This document shows, piece after piece, positions 33,685-44,220 of a stretch of 64,000 nucleotides of DNA. The notes below the pieces were generated by a model. The model did no database searches and was not told the origin of the DNA. It saw only the letters and a program-made list of their open reading frames with translations. The number at the start of each line of letters is the position of its first letter. The first letter of the stretch is position 1. The translations under genes and the position numbers were made by a program. Source of the DNA: an uncultured Bacteroidota bacterium (GTDB taxonomy: Bacteria > Bacteroidota > Bacteroidia > Flavobacteriales > Flavobacteriaceae); the NCBI GenBank assembly GCA_913062555.1, contig CAJXVU010000016.1:1-64000 (forward strand). The letters run 5' to 3'.

Positions 33685-35019
33685 TTATAAGTTTCTAACT
33701 TCATTTTTAAATTGACGCCCTCTATCTTCATAATTTTCGAATAAATCGAAACTTGCACAGGCTGGTGACAAGAGTACATTATCTCCAGCATCGGCAACTT
33801 TATAAGCGATTTTCACGGCTTCACTCATGAATTGAGTTTCTACAATTATGTCAACCATTTTACCAAACGCTTCCATCAACTTTCTATTATCAACTCCAAG
33901 GCAAATAATTGCTTTAACTTTTTCATTAACAAACGGAAACAGCTCTTTATAATTATTCCCTTTATCTTCTCCACCTACAATCCATACGGTTGGAGCAGAC
34001 ATACTCTCTAACGCATAGTAAGTCGCATTAACATTTGTCGCTTTAGAGTCGTTGATATATTCGACTTTATTAATCCGCAAAACGTTCTCCAATCGATGCT
34101 CAGCCCCTTGAAAATTTTCCAGACTTTCACGAATCGTGTTTTTCCTGATTCTCAACAAATGCGCTACAGTAGATGCAGCCATGGCATTTTTGACGTTATG
34201 TTTTCCTTCTAATGTTAAACTTGTTGTTGGCATAATTATTTGGCTATTATCAATTGTTATTTTTATATTATTATTTTCTAGATAGGCACCCTGGTCCAAT
34301 TTCTTTGTTATCGAAAATGGTAATAATGTCGATTGAACTGGATGTGCTTTTAAGTAATCTGTGATCACTTCATCATCTATATCATAGATTAGATAGTCTT
34401 CTTTGGTTTGATTCATTGCTACTCTAAATTTTGAAGCGACGTAATTTTCAAACTTATAGTCATACCTATCCAAATGATCTGGCGTAATATTTGTAATTAC
34501 AGCAATATGAGGTTTGAAATTTTCAATACCATCTAATTGAAAACTGCTCAACTCTAAAACGTAATGATTGTACCCATTACCAACAACTTGCTTAGCAAAG
34601 CTGTCACCAATATTCCCCCCCATTGCAACATTTAACTCAGCATGTTTCAAAATATGATGTGTTAACATTGTGGTAGTTGTTTTGCCATTACTTCCTGTAA
34701 TTCCAATAATGTTAGCTTTGGTAAACTGTGAAGCAAACTCAATTTCTGAAACCACAGAAATATTATTTGCAATCAGTTTTTGAACCAGAGCAACGCTATC
34801 AGGAATACCAGGGCTTTTCATGACCATATCAGCATTCAGTATGTTCGCCTCGGTATGCTGCTGCTCTTCCCATTCAATCTCATTATGTATAAGAACTTCT
34901 TTATATTTTTCTTTTATTTTTCCTTTATCAGATAGAAATACTTGGTATCCTTTTTCTTTACCCAAAAGCGCTGTACCCACACCACTTTCTCCTCCACCTA
35001 ATACAACAAGCCGTTTCAT
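33685..35019 (-). CDS. murD: UDP-N-acetylmuramoyl-L-alanine--D-glutamate ligase MurD
   Basis: The 444-residue Mur ligase adds D-Glu. VVLGGGESGVGTALLG begins the N-terminal domain, IIGITGSNGKTTTTMLTHHIL is the ATP loop, and INDSKATNVNATYYALESM is the MurD signature. Its start codon abuts the mraY stop with no spacer, consistent with one long dcw transcript. Confidence 0.97.
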   Translation of the reverse strand: MKRLVVLGGGESGVGTALLGKEKGYQVFLSDKGKIKEKYKEVLIHNEIEWEEQQHTEANILNADMVMKSPGIPDSVALVQKLIANNISVVSEIEFASQFTKANIIGITGSNGKTTTTMLTHHILKHAELNVAMGGNIGDSFAKQVVGNGYNHYVLELSSFQLDGIENFKPHIAVITNITPDHLDRYDYKFENYVASKFRVAMNQTKEDYLIYDIDDEVITDYLKAHPVQSTLLPFSITKKLDQGAYLENNNIKITIDNSQIIMPTTSLTLEGKHNVKNAMAASTVAHLLRIRKNTIRESLENFQGAEHRLENVLRINKVEYINDSKATNVNATYYALESMSAPTVWIVGGEDKGNNYKELFPFVNEKVKAIICLGVDNRKLMEAFGKMVDIIVETQFMSEAVKIAYKVADAGDNVLLSPACASFDLFENYEDRGRQFKNEVRNL

Positions 35020-36255
35020 TTATCTAATTTTCAAAGTCACTATTGTGACAATTGCAAGCAAAACTCCAACAATCCAAAATCGAGTTACAATTTTACTTTC
35101 ATGGAATCCTAATTTTTGAAAGTGATGATGTAAGGGCGACATTTTAAAAATTCGACGTCCTTCCCCATACTTTCTCCTTGTATATTTAAACCAACTTACC
35201 TGCATCATCACAGACAAGGTTTCTACAAAAAATATTCCACACAATAGTGGAATCAACCACTCTTTTCTAACCGCAATAGCAATAACTGCAATAATTCCTC
35301 CAATAGTCAAACTCCCCGTATCTCCCATAAACACCTGAGCAGGATAGGTATTGTACCATAAAAATCCAATGAGCGCCCCAACGAATGCTGCAATAAAAAT
35401 GGTAATTTCCTCAACCCTTGGGATGTACATAATATTGAGATAGTCTGAAAAAATGATATGTCCAGACACCCATGTAAAAACACCGAGGGTTAGGACTATA
35501 ATGGCAGATGTTCCTGCGGCCAAGCCATCAATCCCATCGGTTAAATTTGCACCATTTGAAACCGCAGTAATAATAAAAATGACAATTAAAATAAATAAAA
35601 TCCAAGCGTATTTTCCCAACCCTGGATTAATCCAGGTTACTAAATCGGCATAATCGAACTCATTCCCTTTAAGGAATGGAATTGTTGTTTTTAATGATTT
35701 TATTTCAGGATTAGTATTTATATCTTGTGATGAACTCGTTACCACTATTTCTTGTTGTTGAACTGGTGACAATCCTTCTTTTATGGTCACATCTTGGTGA
35801 AAGTATAGTGTCGTTCCAACAATCACCCCTAAGACAACCTGACCCAGTATTTTAAATCGTCCTTTTAATCCATCTTTATCATTTTTGAATTTCTTGATAT
35901 AGTCATCAATAAAACCAATAATCCCCATCCATACAGTTGTCACTAATAGTAAAATGATGTAAATATTATCTAATTTTGCCAACAACAATACTGGAATTAA
36001 TGTCGCCAGAATAATAATTATCCCACCCATTGTAGGCGTCCCGGTTTTTTCTTTTTGACCTTCTAAACCTAGGTCTCTTACAATCTCACCAACTTGTTTA
36101 TGTCTTAAAAAATTAATGATACGTTTACCATAAATCATGGAAATTAATAACGACAAAACCATTGCCACCGCAGCTCTAAAAGATAAATACCCAAAAAGCG
36201 ATGCCCCTGGAAACTGAAACTCTTTCTCTAAATATTCAAATAAATAATACAGCAT
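35020..36255 (-). CDS. mraY: Phospho-N-acetylmuramoyl-pentapeptide transferase MraY
   Basis: The 411-residue integral membrane enzyme makes lipid I from UDP-MurNAc-pentapeptide and undecaprenyl phosphate. It shows [47 protein letters not shown] and [15 protein letters not shown] roughly 60-residue insert (about 150-210, with [17 protein letters not shown]) after helix 4 is usual in Bacteroidota and absent from E. coli MraY. Confidence 0.97.
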   Translation of the reverse strand: MLYYLFEYLEKEFQFPGASLFGYLSFRAAVAMVLSLLISMIYGKRIINFLRHKQVGEIVRDLGLEGQKEKTGTPTMGGIIIILATLIPVLLLAKLDNIYIILLLVTTVWMGIIGFIDDYIKKFKNDKDGLKGRFKILGQVVLGVIVGTTLYFHQDVTIKEGLSPVQQQEIVVTSSSQDINTNPEIKSLKTTIPFLKGNEFDYADLVTWINPGLGKYAWILFILIVIFIITAVSNGANLTDGIDGLAAGTSAIIVLTLGVFTWVSGHIIFSDYLNIMYIPRVEEITIFIAAFVGALIGFLWYNTYPAQVFMGDTGSLTIGGIIAVIAIAVRKEWLIPLLCGIFFVETLSVMMQVSWFKYTRRKYGEGRRIFKMSPLHHHFQKLGFHESKIVTRFWIVGVLLAIVTIVTLKIR

Positions 36256-36256
36256 A

Positions 36257-37720
36257 CTATTTCCCTAATTGTTTTAAAAATTCCTCTACTATTTTATAAT
36301 CGTTAAAATTGGTTCTCACACCTTTAACCTCTTGATATGTTTCATGCCCTTTTCCAGCAATTAAAATAATATCACGAGACCCAGCGAGTTGACAAGCAGT
36401 TTTTATTGCCTGTCTTCTATCTACAATTGACATTGTTTTATTGAAATTTTGAGGTTCAACTCCAGCTTCCATATCATCAATTATTACTTCAGGAGTTTCC
36501 GAACGTGGATTATCACTAGTAAAAATAACCTTCGTGCTCAAGGCCGAAGCTATATGTGCCATTTTTGGCCGCTTAGTTTTATCTCTGTCCCCTCCACAAC
36601 CAACAACTGTTATCAATTCCTCATTTTTAGTTCGAATCGTATTTATCGTTTCCAATACATTTTTAAGAGCATCAGGAGTATGTGCATAATCTACGATTGC
36701 CGTAATTTTTTCTTCCGATACTAAATATTGAAAACGCCCACTTACACTTTCCAATTTGCTTATTAAACGTAGTATCTCATCACTTTCGAGACCAAGTAAA
36801 TCTGCCGTTCCATAAATAGCTAATAGGTTATAAGCATTAAAATTTCCGATGAGCCTTGCCCAAACTTCTTTATCGTTAATTTTCAGAAATAGACCATTCA
36901 ACTGATTTTCTAAAATTTGAGCTCTATAATCAGCATAGCTCTTTAAAGCATAAGTATATTTTCTAGACGCCGTGTTTTGCAGCATCACCAGTCCATTTTT
37001 ATCATCGACATTAACCAAAGCAAATGCTGTCTTTGGCAACTTATCGAAAAACATTTTTTTAACATCGCGATACTCAGCAAATGTGTCATGATAATCTAAA
37101 TGATCATGAGACAAATTTGTAAAAATACCACCCTCAAATTGAAGCCCTTCAGTTCTGTTTTGATGAATCCCATGAGAACTCACTTCCATAAAACAAAACT
37201 CAACTCCTGCGGCATTCATTTCACTCAAATACTTATTAATAGTTAAAGAATCTGGAGTTGTATGTGTCGCATTGTATTCTAAATTATCTACAAGAATTTT
37301 AACAGTAGACAACAATCCTGTTTTATATCCAGCTTGGTTAAACAACTGATATAATAAAGATGCAACTGTTGTTTTTCCATTAGTTCCAGTAACACCAACA
37401 AGTTTCAGGTTTGCTGAGGGTACACCATAATAGTTTGAAGCAATAATAGCAAGTGCTTTGCTAGAACTATCCACTTCAATATAAGTTACATTGTCAGCTA
37501 TTTGATCAGGGATTTTTTCACAAACCACTGCTACAGCCCCTTTATCAATTGCTGTCGCAATATAATCATGGCCATCAACAGAAACCCCTTTAATAGCAAC
37601 AAACACATCATTGGAGACTACTTTGCGAGAATCAAAATGAATTTCATTAACCTCCAGGCCTGTAGAACCCACCACTGCATTAAGGGTTACTCTATATAAT
37701 ATGTTCTTTAACTCTATCAC
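36257..37720 (-). CDS. murE: UDP-MurNAc-L-Ala-D-Glu--2,6-diaminopimelate ligase MurE
   Basis: The 487-residue Mur ligase adds the third stem residue. [20 protein letters not shown] is the ATP loop, [11 protein letters not shown] is conserved, and [14 protein letters not shown] carries the DNPR motif that selects meso-diaminopimelate over lysine. The start overlaps the PBP stop by 4 bp, so translation is probably coupled. Confidence 0.97.
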   Translation of the reverse strand: MIELKNILYRVTLNAVVGSTGLEVNEIHFDSRKVVSNDVFVAIKGVSVDGHDYIATAIDKGAVAVVCEKIPDQIADNVTYIEVDSSSKALAIIASNYYGVPSANLKLVGVTGTNGKTTVASLLYQLFNQAGYKTGLLSTVKILVDNLEYNATHTTPDSLTINKYLSEMNAAGVEFCFMEVSSHGIHQNRTEGLQFEGGIFTNLSHDHLDYHDTFAEYRDVKKMFFDKLPKTAFALVNVDDKNGLVMLQNTASRKYTYALKSYADYRAQILENQLNGLFLKINDKEVWARLIGNFNAYNLLAIYGTADLLGLESDEILRLISKLESVSGRFQYLVSEEKITAIVDYAHTPDALKNVLETINTIRTKNEELITVVGCGGDRDKTKRPKMAHIASALSTKVIFTSDNPRSETPEVIIDDMEAGVEPQNFNKTMSIVDRRQAIKTACQLAGSRDIILIAGKGHETYQEVKGVRTNFNDYKIVEEFLKQLGK

Positions 37721-39726
37721 TTCAATTTTAATACTACAGTTTGATTCTTTCTGATTTTCACACCTTTAGGCACCGATTGTGACTTTACTTTCCCACTGCC
37801 TTCAACCGTTACTTTCATACCCATATTTTCTAATAAGGTAATTGCATCCATTGCCGGATACCCACTAACATCAGGCATTATGGTTTTATATTTTTGGGCA
37901 GTTGCATAGTAGGTGTCGTAACTTTTCTCAACAGACACAAGGCTCTCCTCTAAATTAGCTACCTCATCTACTATTGGGGTATCGGTATATATTTTTTGAG
38001 CAATTTTTTTAAAGACTGGTCCAGACACATCTGCCCCGTAATACCCTACATTTTTATCGGGCTCATGAATCACAACTATACATGAATACTTTGGCGCTTC
38101 TACTGGAAAATAACCTACAAATGAAGAGATATAATTATGTTTGCCTTTGACTTGATAATCCTTTTGACAAGTCCCTGTTTTACCAGCCATTGAGAAGTTT
38201 TTTGAATACAACTTATTCCCGGTACCATGCTCTTTTTTAACGACATTCTTTAAGAGCTCCTGTAATTTCAATAAAGTTTCTTCTGAACACACTTTTTTAT
38301 TAATTACTTCCTTATCAAAAGACTCAATTGTATTTCCAAACTCCTTTACTTCTTTTATAAATCGAGGCCTTACCATTTCTCCATCATTAGCAATGGCGTT
38401 GTAAAATGTTAAGGTTTGTAACGGAGTAAAAGACACGCCATACCCAAAAGCCATCCACTCAAGAGCAATACCACTCCAACGTCCATTTTTGATTCTTGGA
38501 TCTGGTATAATAGGTTTCCCCTCTCCAATTAAAGGCAAGCTCAATGTATCCTGAAGATTCATTTCATACAAGCCGTCAACAAATTTTTTCGGATTATCTT
38601 TATAACTATTATGAATAGCTTTTACTATTCCCGTATTTGATGAGACCTCAAATGCTTTTGCTACTGATATTTTACCATAACCTCCATTTTTAGAATCTCT
38701 TACTTTTTTACCATAAAATGACAATATTCCATTTTCAGTATCAACGATTGTCGTGGTATCAATAACTTTATCTTCTAAAGCCACTGCCAAGGCCATTAAC
38801 TTAAATGTTGACCCCGGTTCATGAGACTCTCCAACCGCATAATTCAATCGTTCATAATAATACCCTTCTTTGTTTCTTCCTAGATTTGAAATGGCTTTTA
38901 TTTCACCAGTTTTCACATCCATTACGACCACACAACCATGATCTGCTTTATATTTTTCCAATTGCTCTAACAATGCATGATGCGCAATATCCTGGATATT
39001 TACATCAATAGTTGTATACACATCGTAGCCATCTTTAGGCTCAACCTCGTTAGCATCACTAATTGGTTTCCACTGACTCTTTCCTATTCTTTGTTTTAAT
39101 CGATGTCCATTATTACCTCTCAAATACTTCTCTCCAAAGGCGCCATCAATTCCTGCTCTTGTCACATTACCATTTTCATCAAAGCGCTCATAACCAATTG
39201 AACGCTGCGCAATAGCCCCCATTGGATGTACTCGTTTTGTGTTCTGCTCAACAATTAGCCCACCACTATTTGCCCCCATTTTCAATAATGGGAACTCTCT
39301 AAATTTCAAGTAATTGGTATAGCCTAAATTTCTCGCCAGTAAAAAATATCTATTTTTATTTGCTCTTGCCTTCCTCAGCGCTTGTTGATAATGACTCGAA
39401 GGTTTTCCGTGAAATTTTGATAAGGCATCAGAAAGGGGCTTCACATATTTTTCAAAATTCTTAGTAGATGACGTCACCAAATCAATACGCACATCGTATT
39501 TTGGAACCGAGGTTGCCAACAAACTTCCATCTGCAGAATAAACATTTCCACGGTTTGCAGGAATATCAACATTCTGAATGGTTCGTTTCTCAGCAAGATC
39601 CCTATATTGATCGCCCTGAACAAATTGAATATCCACCAACTTATACACTACTAGTAGCGCAAAGACAAACATACATCCTGCTACAAAATACAATCGTTTT
39701 AATATGTTCTTCTCGTTTATTGCCAA
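37717..39726 (-). CDS. ftsI: Class B penicillin-binding protein FtsI (PBP3) with PASTA domain
   Basis: The 669-residue septal transpeptidase has one N-terminal membrane helix (about residues 10-28) and a pedestal domain. The catalytic domain has the nucleophile motif EPGSTFKLMA (SxxK), SSNTG (SxN) and AGKTGTCQKD (KTG). A C-terminal PASTA domain (from about residue 615, IMPDVSGYPAMDAITLLENM) is present, which proteobacterial FtsI lacks. It acts with FtsW in septal wall synthesis. Confidence 0.96.
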   Translation of the reverse strand: MAINEKNILKRLYFVAGCMFVFALLVVYKLVDIQFVQGDQYRDLAEKRTIQNVDIPANRGNVYSADGSLLATSVPKYDVRIDLVTSSTKNFEKYVKPLSDALSKFHGKPSSHYQQALRKARANKNRYFLLARNLGYTNYLKFREFPLLKMGANSGGLIVEQNTKRVHPMGAIAQRSIGYERFDENGNVTRAGIDGAFGEKYLRGNNGHRLKQRIGKSQWKPISDANEVEPKDGYDVYTTIDVNIQDIAHHALLEQLEKYKADHGCVVVMDVKTGEIKAISNLGRNKEGYYYERLNYAVGESHEPGSTFKLMALAVALEDKVIDTTTIVDTENGILSFYGKKVRDSKNGGYGKISVAKAFEVSSNTGIVKAIHNSYKDNPKKFVDGLYEMNLQDTLSLPLIGEGKPIIPDPRIKNGRWSGIALEWMAFGYGVSFTPLQTLTFYNAIANDGEMVRPRFIKEVKEFGNTIESFDKEVINKKVCSEETLLKLQELLKNVVKKEHGTGNKLYSKNFSMAGKTGTCQKDYQVKGKHNYISSFVGYFPVEAPKYSCIVVIHEPDKNVGYYGADVSGPVFKKIAQKIYTDTPIVDEVANLEESLVSVEKSYDTYYATAQKYKTIMPDVSGYPAMDAITLLENMGMKVTVEGSGKVKSQSVPKGVKIRKNQTVVLKLK

Positions 39727-39735
39727 GCTAAAATT

Positions 39736-40056
39736 TTAATTTTGTGATTTGACTTTAATTTTTTTAGGCGGCTCATCAGATGGTATCACCTCTTTGGCCG
39801 CTAACTTTTTTGTTATTGTCGATTCCCATTTTAATTTCATTAAAATGGATCGTCCATCAATAAAAGCTGAGCGAAACTCTTTAACCTCTTCATTCAAACT
39901 CGCTATCTCGTGCACTTTTCTATCTGCGCTGTGCGAACTCGCAATCATTATAATTGCTAGAAAAGACAAGAATATTATAAGACGCCAATTTTTAAACGAA
40001 TCATCGCTTATTAAAAAGGTTCCTTTTAAAATATTATTGACTTTATTTTTGATCAT
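39736..40056 (-). CDS. ftsL: FtsL-like cell division protein
   Basis: The 106-residue bitopic protein has a basic N-terminus, one membrane helix (about residues 26-43, LIIFLSFLAIIMIASSHSA) and a coiled-coil-like segment (VHEIASLNEEVKEFRSAFID). The position between rsmH and the septal PBP, together with the size, matches FtsL of Bacteroidota. Sequence identity to E. coli FtsL is negligible, so the call rests on context and topology. Confidence 0.85.
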   Translation of the reverse strand: MIKNKVNNILKGTFLISDDSFKNWRLIIFLSFLAIIMIASSHSADRKVHEIASLNEEVKEFRSAFIDGRSILMKLKWESTITKKLAAKEVIPSDEPPKKIKVKSQN

Positions 40057-40136
40057 TTATAAATTTATACACCATCGCATATTCAACTTAAACACCTTGA
40101 GTTCAAGCAAATAAATCTCGTTTTATTAAAAAAATA

Positions 40137-41033
40137 TTATAGTTTTTCTGCAATCCTCAACTTAGCACTCCTAGCCCTATTATTCAGCTTCACCTCTTCT
40201 TGACTTGGGACTATTAACTTCCCAACTTTTTTTAATGGCACATCAACATTTCCAAAAACATCTTTTTCAGGTTCCCCTTCAAACATTCCATTTCTAATAA
40301 AGCGTTTCACCAACCTATCCTCAAGAGAGTGATAGGATATAAAGCTTAAACGCCCTGCTTGACTTAATAAGTCTGGCGTTTGTGTTAAAAATTCTTTCAA
40401 CACTTCAATCTCTTGATTTACCTCTATACGTATTGCTTGGTAGATTTGGGCCAATATTTTGTTTTCATAACGAGGCGGAAGGTATTTCTTTAAGATTTTT
40501 TTTAATTGCTCACTTGTTTTGATCTCATCGTTTTGACGTTCGGCAACAATTGTCCCCGCTATAGCGGACGCCTGCCTCAATTCACCATATTCCCAAAATA
40601 CTTGACTTAATTGAGTCTCATCATATTCATTTACGACATTAAACGCCGACAGTACATCTTGCTGATTCATTCTCATATCGAGATCAGCTTCAAATCTTGT
40701 TGAAAACCCCCGTGCCGCCACATCAAACTGATGTGATGACACACCGAAATCCGCAAGAATACCGTCAATTGATTTTACACCATGAAATCTCAAAAAACGC
40801 TTTACGTATCTAAAGTTTTCATTTATTAGTGTAAACCTGCTATCATCAATCCTATTTAAAAGAGCGTCTTGATCTTGATCAAATGCTATTAATCTTCCTT
40901 TTTCTCCTAGACGACTTAAAATTTCACGACTATGACCACCACCACCGAAGGTGACATCGACATAAGTCCCGTCCTTCTTTATATTTAAACCATCTACGGT
41001 TTCTTTGAGCAATACTGGGTTATGATATTCCAT
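40137..41033 (-). CDS. rsmH: 16S rRNA (cytosine-1402-N4)-methyltransferase RsmH
   Basis: The 298-residue SAM-dependent enzyme methylates C1402 in the 16S rRNA P site. YHNPVLLKETVDGL begins the protein, DVTFGGGGHSREIL binds SAM, and GILADFGVSSHQFD with FISYHSLEDRLVKRF are RsmH signatures. It overlaps mraZ by 14 bp. Confidence 0.97.
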   Translation of the reverse strand: MEYHNPVLLKETVDGLNIKKDGTYVDVTFGGGGHSREILSRLGEKGRLIAFDQDQDALLNRIDDSRFTLINENFRYVKRFLRFHGVKSIDGILADFGVSSHQFDVAARGFSTRFEADLDMRMNQQDVLSAFNVVNEYDETQLSQVFWEYGELRQASAIAGTIVAERQNDEIKTSEQLKKILKKYLPPRYENKILAQIYQAIRIEVNQEIEVLKEFLTQTPDLLSQAGRLSFISYHSLEDRLVKRFIRNGMFEGEPEKDVFGNVDVPLKKVGKLIVPSQEEVKLNNRARSAKLRIAEKL

Positions 41034-41484
41034 CTTCGTCTTGTCCCATTACTTCTTCAGCTAAATCAGCAAAATCACCCACCGCATCATCTATAGCCTT
41101 TTCATAATTATCCTTATCCCAAATTTCAATAATATTCACTGCAGACGACACCACAATATCTTTTGATATTCCAGCGAAAGCAATCAAATCTTTTGAAACT
41201 AACAATCGACCAGAAACATCTAGTTCGATAAACTTCACCCCAGCAGTAAACCGACGAATGAAATCATTATTCTTCTTTTTAAAACGATTTAGTTTATTGA
41301 CTTTTTGCATCAAGGCCTCCCACTCACTCATTGGATACAACTCCAGACAAGGCTGAAACACAGCCCGTTTTAAGACAAACCCATTTTGAGCAACAGCAGA
41401 CAACTGCTTTTTCAAAGCAGAAGGCAACATTAACCTGCCTTTGGCATCAACCCTACATTCGTATGTCCCTATTAATGAATTCAA
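41020..41484 (-). CDS. mraZ: Division/cell wall cluster transcriptional regulator MraZ
   Basis: The 154-residue protein has two SpoVT/AbrB-like DNA-binding repeats, with YECRVDAKGRLMLPSALKKQL in the first and FIELDVSGRLLVSKDLIAFA in the second. MraZ assembles into rings that bind TGGGA-type direct repeats and controls the dcw operon. Three such repeats lie 51-75 bp upstream of its start, supporting autoregulation. It is the first gene of the cluster. Confidence 0.96.
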   Translation of the reverse strand: MNSLIGTYECRVDAKGRLMLPSALKKQLSAVAQNGFVLKRAVFQPCLELYPMSEWEALMQKVNKLNRFKKKNNDFIRRFTAGVKFIELDVSGRLLVSKDLIAFAGISKDIVVSSAVNIIEIWDKDNYEKAIDDAVGDFADLAEEVMGQDEDGIS

Positions 41485-41517
41485 AATCTAACTAAATAAT
41501 TTATATCGTATAAGTTT

Positions 41518-41525
41518 CAAATTTA
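41518..41525 (-). promoter_or_regulatory. dcw promoter, -7 element TAAATTTG
   Basis: On the minus strand TAAATTTG matches TAnnTTTG exactly, 33 nt before the mraZ start. The expected -33 zone is occupied by MraZ boxes. Confidence 0.6.
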
Positions 41526-41534
41526 ATAAAATAA

Positions 41535-41559
41535 TCCCACAATTTACCACTTCATCCCA
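41535..41559 (-). promoter_or_regulatory. MraZ-binding repeats (TGGGA, TGGTA, TGGGA at 10-bp period)
   Basis: Read on the minus strand, TGGGA (41559-41555), TGGTA (41549-41545) and TGGGA (41539-41535) are each separated by 5 nt. This is the known MraZ operator architecture. It sits just upstream of and over the core promoter, so binding should repress the cluster. Confidence 0.85.
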
Positions 41560-41809
41560 CATTGTTAATAAAATTCAACTAAAAACAGCAAAATTCATCA
41601 AAACAATCACAATTAAACGGCCTTACACTCTGCTATTCAATTAGTTGGATTTAACAACAAGTAATTAACAATGGCATGAGATTACCCTTCTAAAAAATAT
41701 AACTATGTGAAAAGTCAAAATCAATCTACGAATACAAAACACCCCTTAATGGTGTCCATAAATATTGACATTGTTGAGAGACATCGCTTTAACTTAAAAT
41801 AAATTTATG

Positions 41810-41817
41810 TAGATTTG
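41810..41817 (+). promoter_or_regulatory. Promoter of the hydrolase gene, -7 element TAGATTTG
   Basis: TAGATTTG is an exact match, 28 nt before the ATG at 41846. No TTG is found at the normal -33 spacing. The remainder of the 41485-41845 gap holds the dcw regulatory region and nothing else I can identify. Confidence 0.6.
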
Positions 41818-41845
41818 CCTTTGAGAGAAACCACAACTAACCCCT

Positions 41846-42610
41846 ATGACGCATACTTTAAAAAAGGAAGGTAATTATAGCTATATAGAAGTAGGAGAAG
41901 GCACCCCAATAATTATTCTTCATGGCTTAATGGGAGGTCTCAGTAACTTTGAAGCTGTTATAAATCATTTCAGTTCTAAAGGATATAAAATTGTAGTTCC
42001 GGAACTACCAATTTACACCATGTCCCTTTTAAAAACGAATGTTAAAAATTTTGCAAAATATGTTCATGAATTCATTGAATTCAAAGGATTTGACAAGGTT
42101 ATTTTATTAGGAAATTCCTTAGGAGGACATATTGCATTATACCATACCAAACTATTTCAAGATAAGGTGAAAGCCTTAGTTATTACTGGTAGTTCAGGCC
42201 TTTATGAAAGTGCAATGGGTGGAGGCTATACCAAAAGAAGTGACTACGAAGTCATTAAGAAAAAGGCTCAGGATGTATTTTACAATCCCGATGTTGCAAC
42301 TAAGGATATTGTAGATGAAGTTTATGCTACTGTTAATGACAGAAATAAGCTCATTAAAACTTTAGCTATTGCCAAAAGTGCTATACGACACAACATGGCA
42401 AAGGATCTCCCAAAAATGAATGTCCCTACCTGTATAATCTGGGGTAAGAACGACACTGTAACACCTCCAAATGTTGCTGACGAATTCAACACTTTATTAC
42501 CAGATTCTGATTTACATTGGATAGATAAATGTGGACATGCAGCTATGATGGAGCATCCTGATGAATTTAATAAAATTCTCTCTAAATGGCTAACAGATAG
42601 AGCAATATAA
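41846..42610 (+). CDS. Alpha/beta hydrolase (serine nucleophile)
   Basis: The 254-residue cytoplasmic protein has HGLMGG as the oxyanion motif, the nucleophile elbow GNSLGGHIALYH (Ser), an acidic residue in WGKNDTVTPP, and a C-terminal His in IDKCGHAAMMEHPDEF. Esterase, lipase or C-C hydrolase activity is possible; the substrate is unknown. It is 47 bp upstream of engB, a conserved flavobacterial pairing near mraZ, so a housekeeping role is likely. Confidence 0.92.
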   Translation: MTHTLKKEGNYSYIEVGEGTPIIILHGLMGGLSNFEAVINHFSSKGYKIVVPELPIYTMSLLKTNVKNFAKYVHEFIEFKGFDKVILLGNSLGGHIALYHTKLFQDKVKALVITGSSGLYESAMGGGYTKRSDYEVIKKKAQDVFYNPDVATKDIVDEVYATVNDRNKLIKTLAIAKSAIRHNMAKDLPKMNVPTCIIWGKNDTVTPPNVADEFNTLLPDSDLHWIDKCGHAAMMEHPDEFNKILSKWLTDRAI

Positions 42611-42643
42611 ATCAGGCACAAATAATAAATTTTACCTTTTCTT

Positions 42644-42649
42644 AAGGAG
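42644..42649 (+). promoter_or_regulatory. Shine-Dalgarno-like AAGGAG before engB
   Basis: AAGGAG lies 8 nt before the engB ATG. A similar TTAAGGAGC-ATT context precedes the DUF389 gene at 46460-46465 on the minus strand. Such cores are rare in this window. Confidence 0.6.
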
Positions 42650-42657
42650 CCATTATA

Positions 42658-43260
42658 ATGAAAATTAAATCAGCACAATTTGTTATCAGTAATCAGGATG
42701 TTGAAAAATGTCCAAAAAATGAAATTCCAGAATACGCTTTTATAGGAAGAAGTAATGTGGGTAAGTCATCTTTGATAAATATGCTTACTGACAAAAAAAG
42801 CTTAGCGAAAACTTCGGGAAGACCTGGGAAAACCCAGCTTATAAATCATTTCATCATTAATGACTCTTGGTATTTGGTAGATTTACCTGGGTATGGTTAT
42901 GCCCGTGTTTCGAAATCCTCAAAAAAAACCTTTCAAAAGTTTATTACTGCATATTTCGAAAAACGAAAACAACTTGTTTCTGCTTTTGTTCTGGTTGATA
43001 TTAGACACAAACCACAACCTATTGATTTAAACTTTATGGCTTGGCTAGGCGAACATATGATTCCATTTTCTATCATTTTCACAAAGGCTGACAAGCTCAA
43101 ACCAAAAGCCATAGAAAATCATATTGAGGATTATAAAGACATCCTCTTAGAATCTTGGGAAGATATGCCTAATTACTTCGTTACCTCATCTTCTAAAAGC
43201 ATTGGTAAAGATGATTTACTCAACTATATTGAGTCCATTAATACTGATTTTAAAGACTGA
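42658..43260 (+). CDS. engB: Ribosome biogenesis GTPase EngB (YihA/YsxC)
   Basis: The 200-residue GTPase is needed for 50S subunit assembly. [16 protein letters not shown] is the P-loop (G1), VDLPGYGYA is G3, and FTKADKLK is G4. The length is normal for the family. It follows the alpha/beta hydrolase gene and has an unusually good ribosome binding site. Confidence 0.97.
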   Translation: MKIKSAQFVISNQDVEKCPKNEIPEYAFIGRSNVGKSSLINMLTDKKSLAKTSGRPGKTQLINHFIINDSWYLVDLPGYGYARVSKSSKKTFQKFITAYFEKRKQLVSAFVLVDIRHKPQPIDLNFMAWLGEHMIPFSIIFTKADKLKPKAIENHIEDYKDILLESWEDMPNYFVTSSSKSIGKDDLLNYIESINTDFKD

Positions 43261-43482
43261 TTTACCATTGTTTTAGTAAGTGTTTGCCCCTTATTAATAC
43301 TATTGCCAAAAAGCAACAATAGTATATGTGTATCATAATTTTTTCCTGATCCATGTGAGCAACCTGTTTTACAATAAGATTTGACGGCAGGATTATTTAT
43401 AGAAGTCACATCTCCATATTTATTTTGGAAACGCGTTAAATAATACTAGTATTTTTTTAATTTAGCAGTAACTTAATTGCAT

Positions 43483-44220
43483 ATGAATTATCTCCATAGT
43501 ATTGGACTTTATTTTTTGATGATCCGTGAAATGTTTCGAAAACCAACGAAATGGTCGGTGATGAAACATTTAATTTTAAAAGATATAGACGATTTAATAA
43601 TTGGTTCTTTAGGCATAGTAGCCTTCATTGCCTTTTTTGTTGGTGGCGTTGTAACTATACAAACGGCGTTAAACATTAGTAATCCTTTAATTCCGAAATA
43701 CTTAGTTGGTTTTGCTACACGACAATCTATTATTTTAGAATTTGCTCCTACATTCATCTCTATTATCATGGCTGGAAAAGTAGGGTCATTTATCACCTCC
43801 AGTATTGGAACTATGAGAGTCACAGAACAAATTGATGCGTTAGAGGTAATGGGTATAAATGGCTTAAACTACTTGGTTTTTCCAAAGGTTATTGCGCTTA
43901 TGCTTTATCCATTTGCAATTGCTATCGCCATGTTTTTAGGAATCATTGGAGGTATGGCAGCCTGTGTTTATGGTGGATTTACATCACTTGAAGATTATAT
44001 AACTGGAGTTCAAATGGATTTTAATCCGTTTCATATTACCTATGCGTTTATAAAAACTTATGTATTTGCTTTTCTATTAGCTACCATTCCATCATTTCAT
44101 GGTTATTATATGAAAGGAGGCGCTTTAGAGGTTGGTAAAGCCAGTACAACTGCTTTTGTTTGGACCAGCGTTATGATTATCCTATTAAACTATATTTTAA
44201 CCCAAATGTTATTAAGCTAA
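43483..44220 (+). CDS. mlaE: MlaE-type ABC transporter permease
   Basis: The 245-residue inner-membrane permease belongs to the MlaE/YrbE family, with about six hydrophobic segments. IVAFIAFFVGGVVTIQTALN and the conserved cytoplasmic block MAGKVGSFITSSIGTMRVTEQIDALEVMGIN are characteristic. Such systems move phospholipids between membranes. The start codon is the ATG at 43483, two codons inside the longer frame. The stop overlaps the ATPase start (TAATG). An MlaD partner is not adjacent. Confidence 0.93.
   Translation: MNYLHSIGLYFLMIREMFRKPTKWSVMKHLILKDIDDLIIGSLGIVAFIAFFVGGVVTIQTALNISNPLIPKYLVGFATRQSIILEFAPTFISIIMAGKVGSFITSSIGTMRVTEQIDALEVMGINGLNYLVFPKVIALMLYPFAIAIAMFLGIIGGMAACVYGGFTSLEDYITGVQMDFNPFHITYAFIKTYVFAFLLATIPSFHGYYMKGGALEVGKASTTAFVWTSVMIILLNYILTQMLLS

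Noticed and set aside
43297-43325. Terminator after engB
   Set aside because: A 9-bp stem exists (43297-43305 with 43317-43325) but no T run follows, so I do not list it as a terminator.
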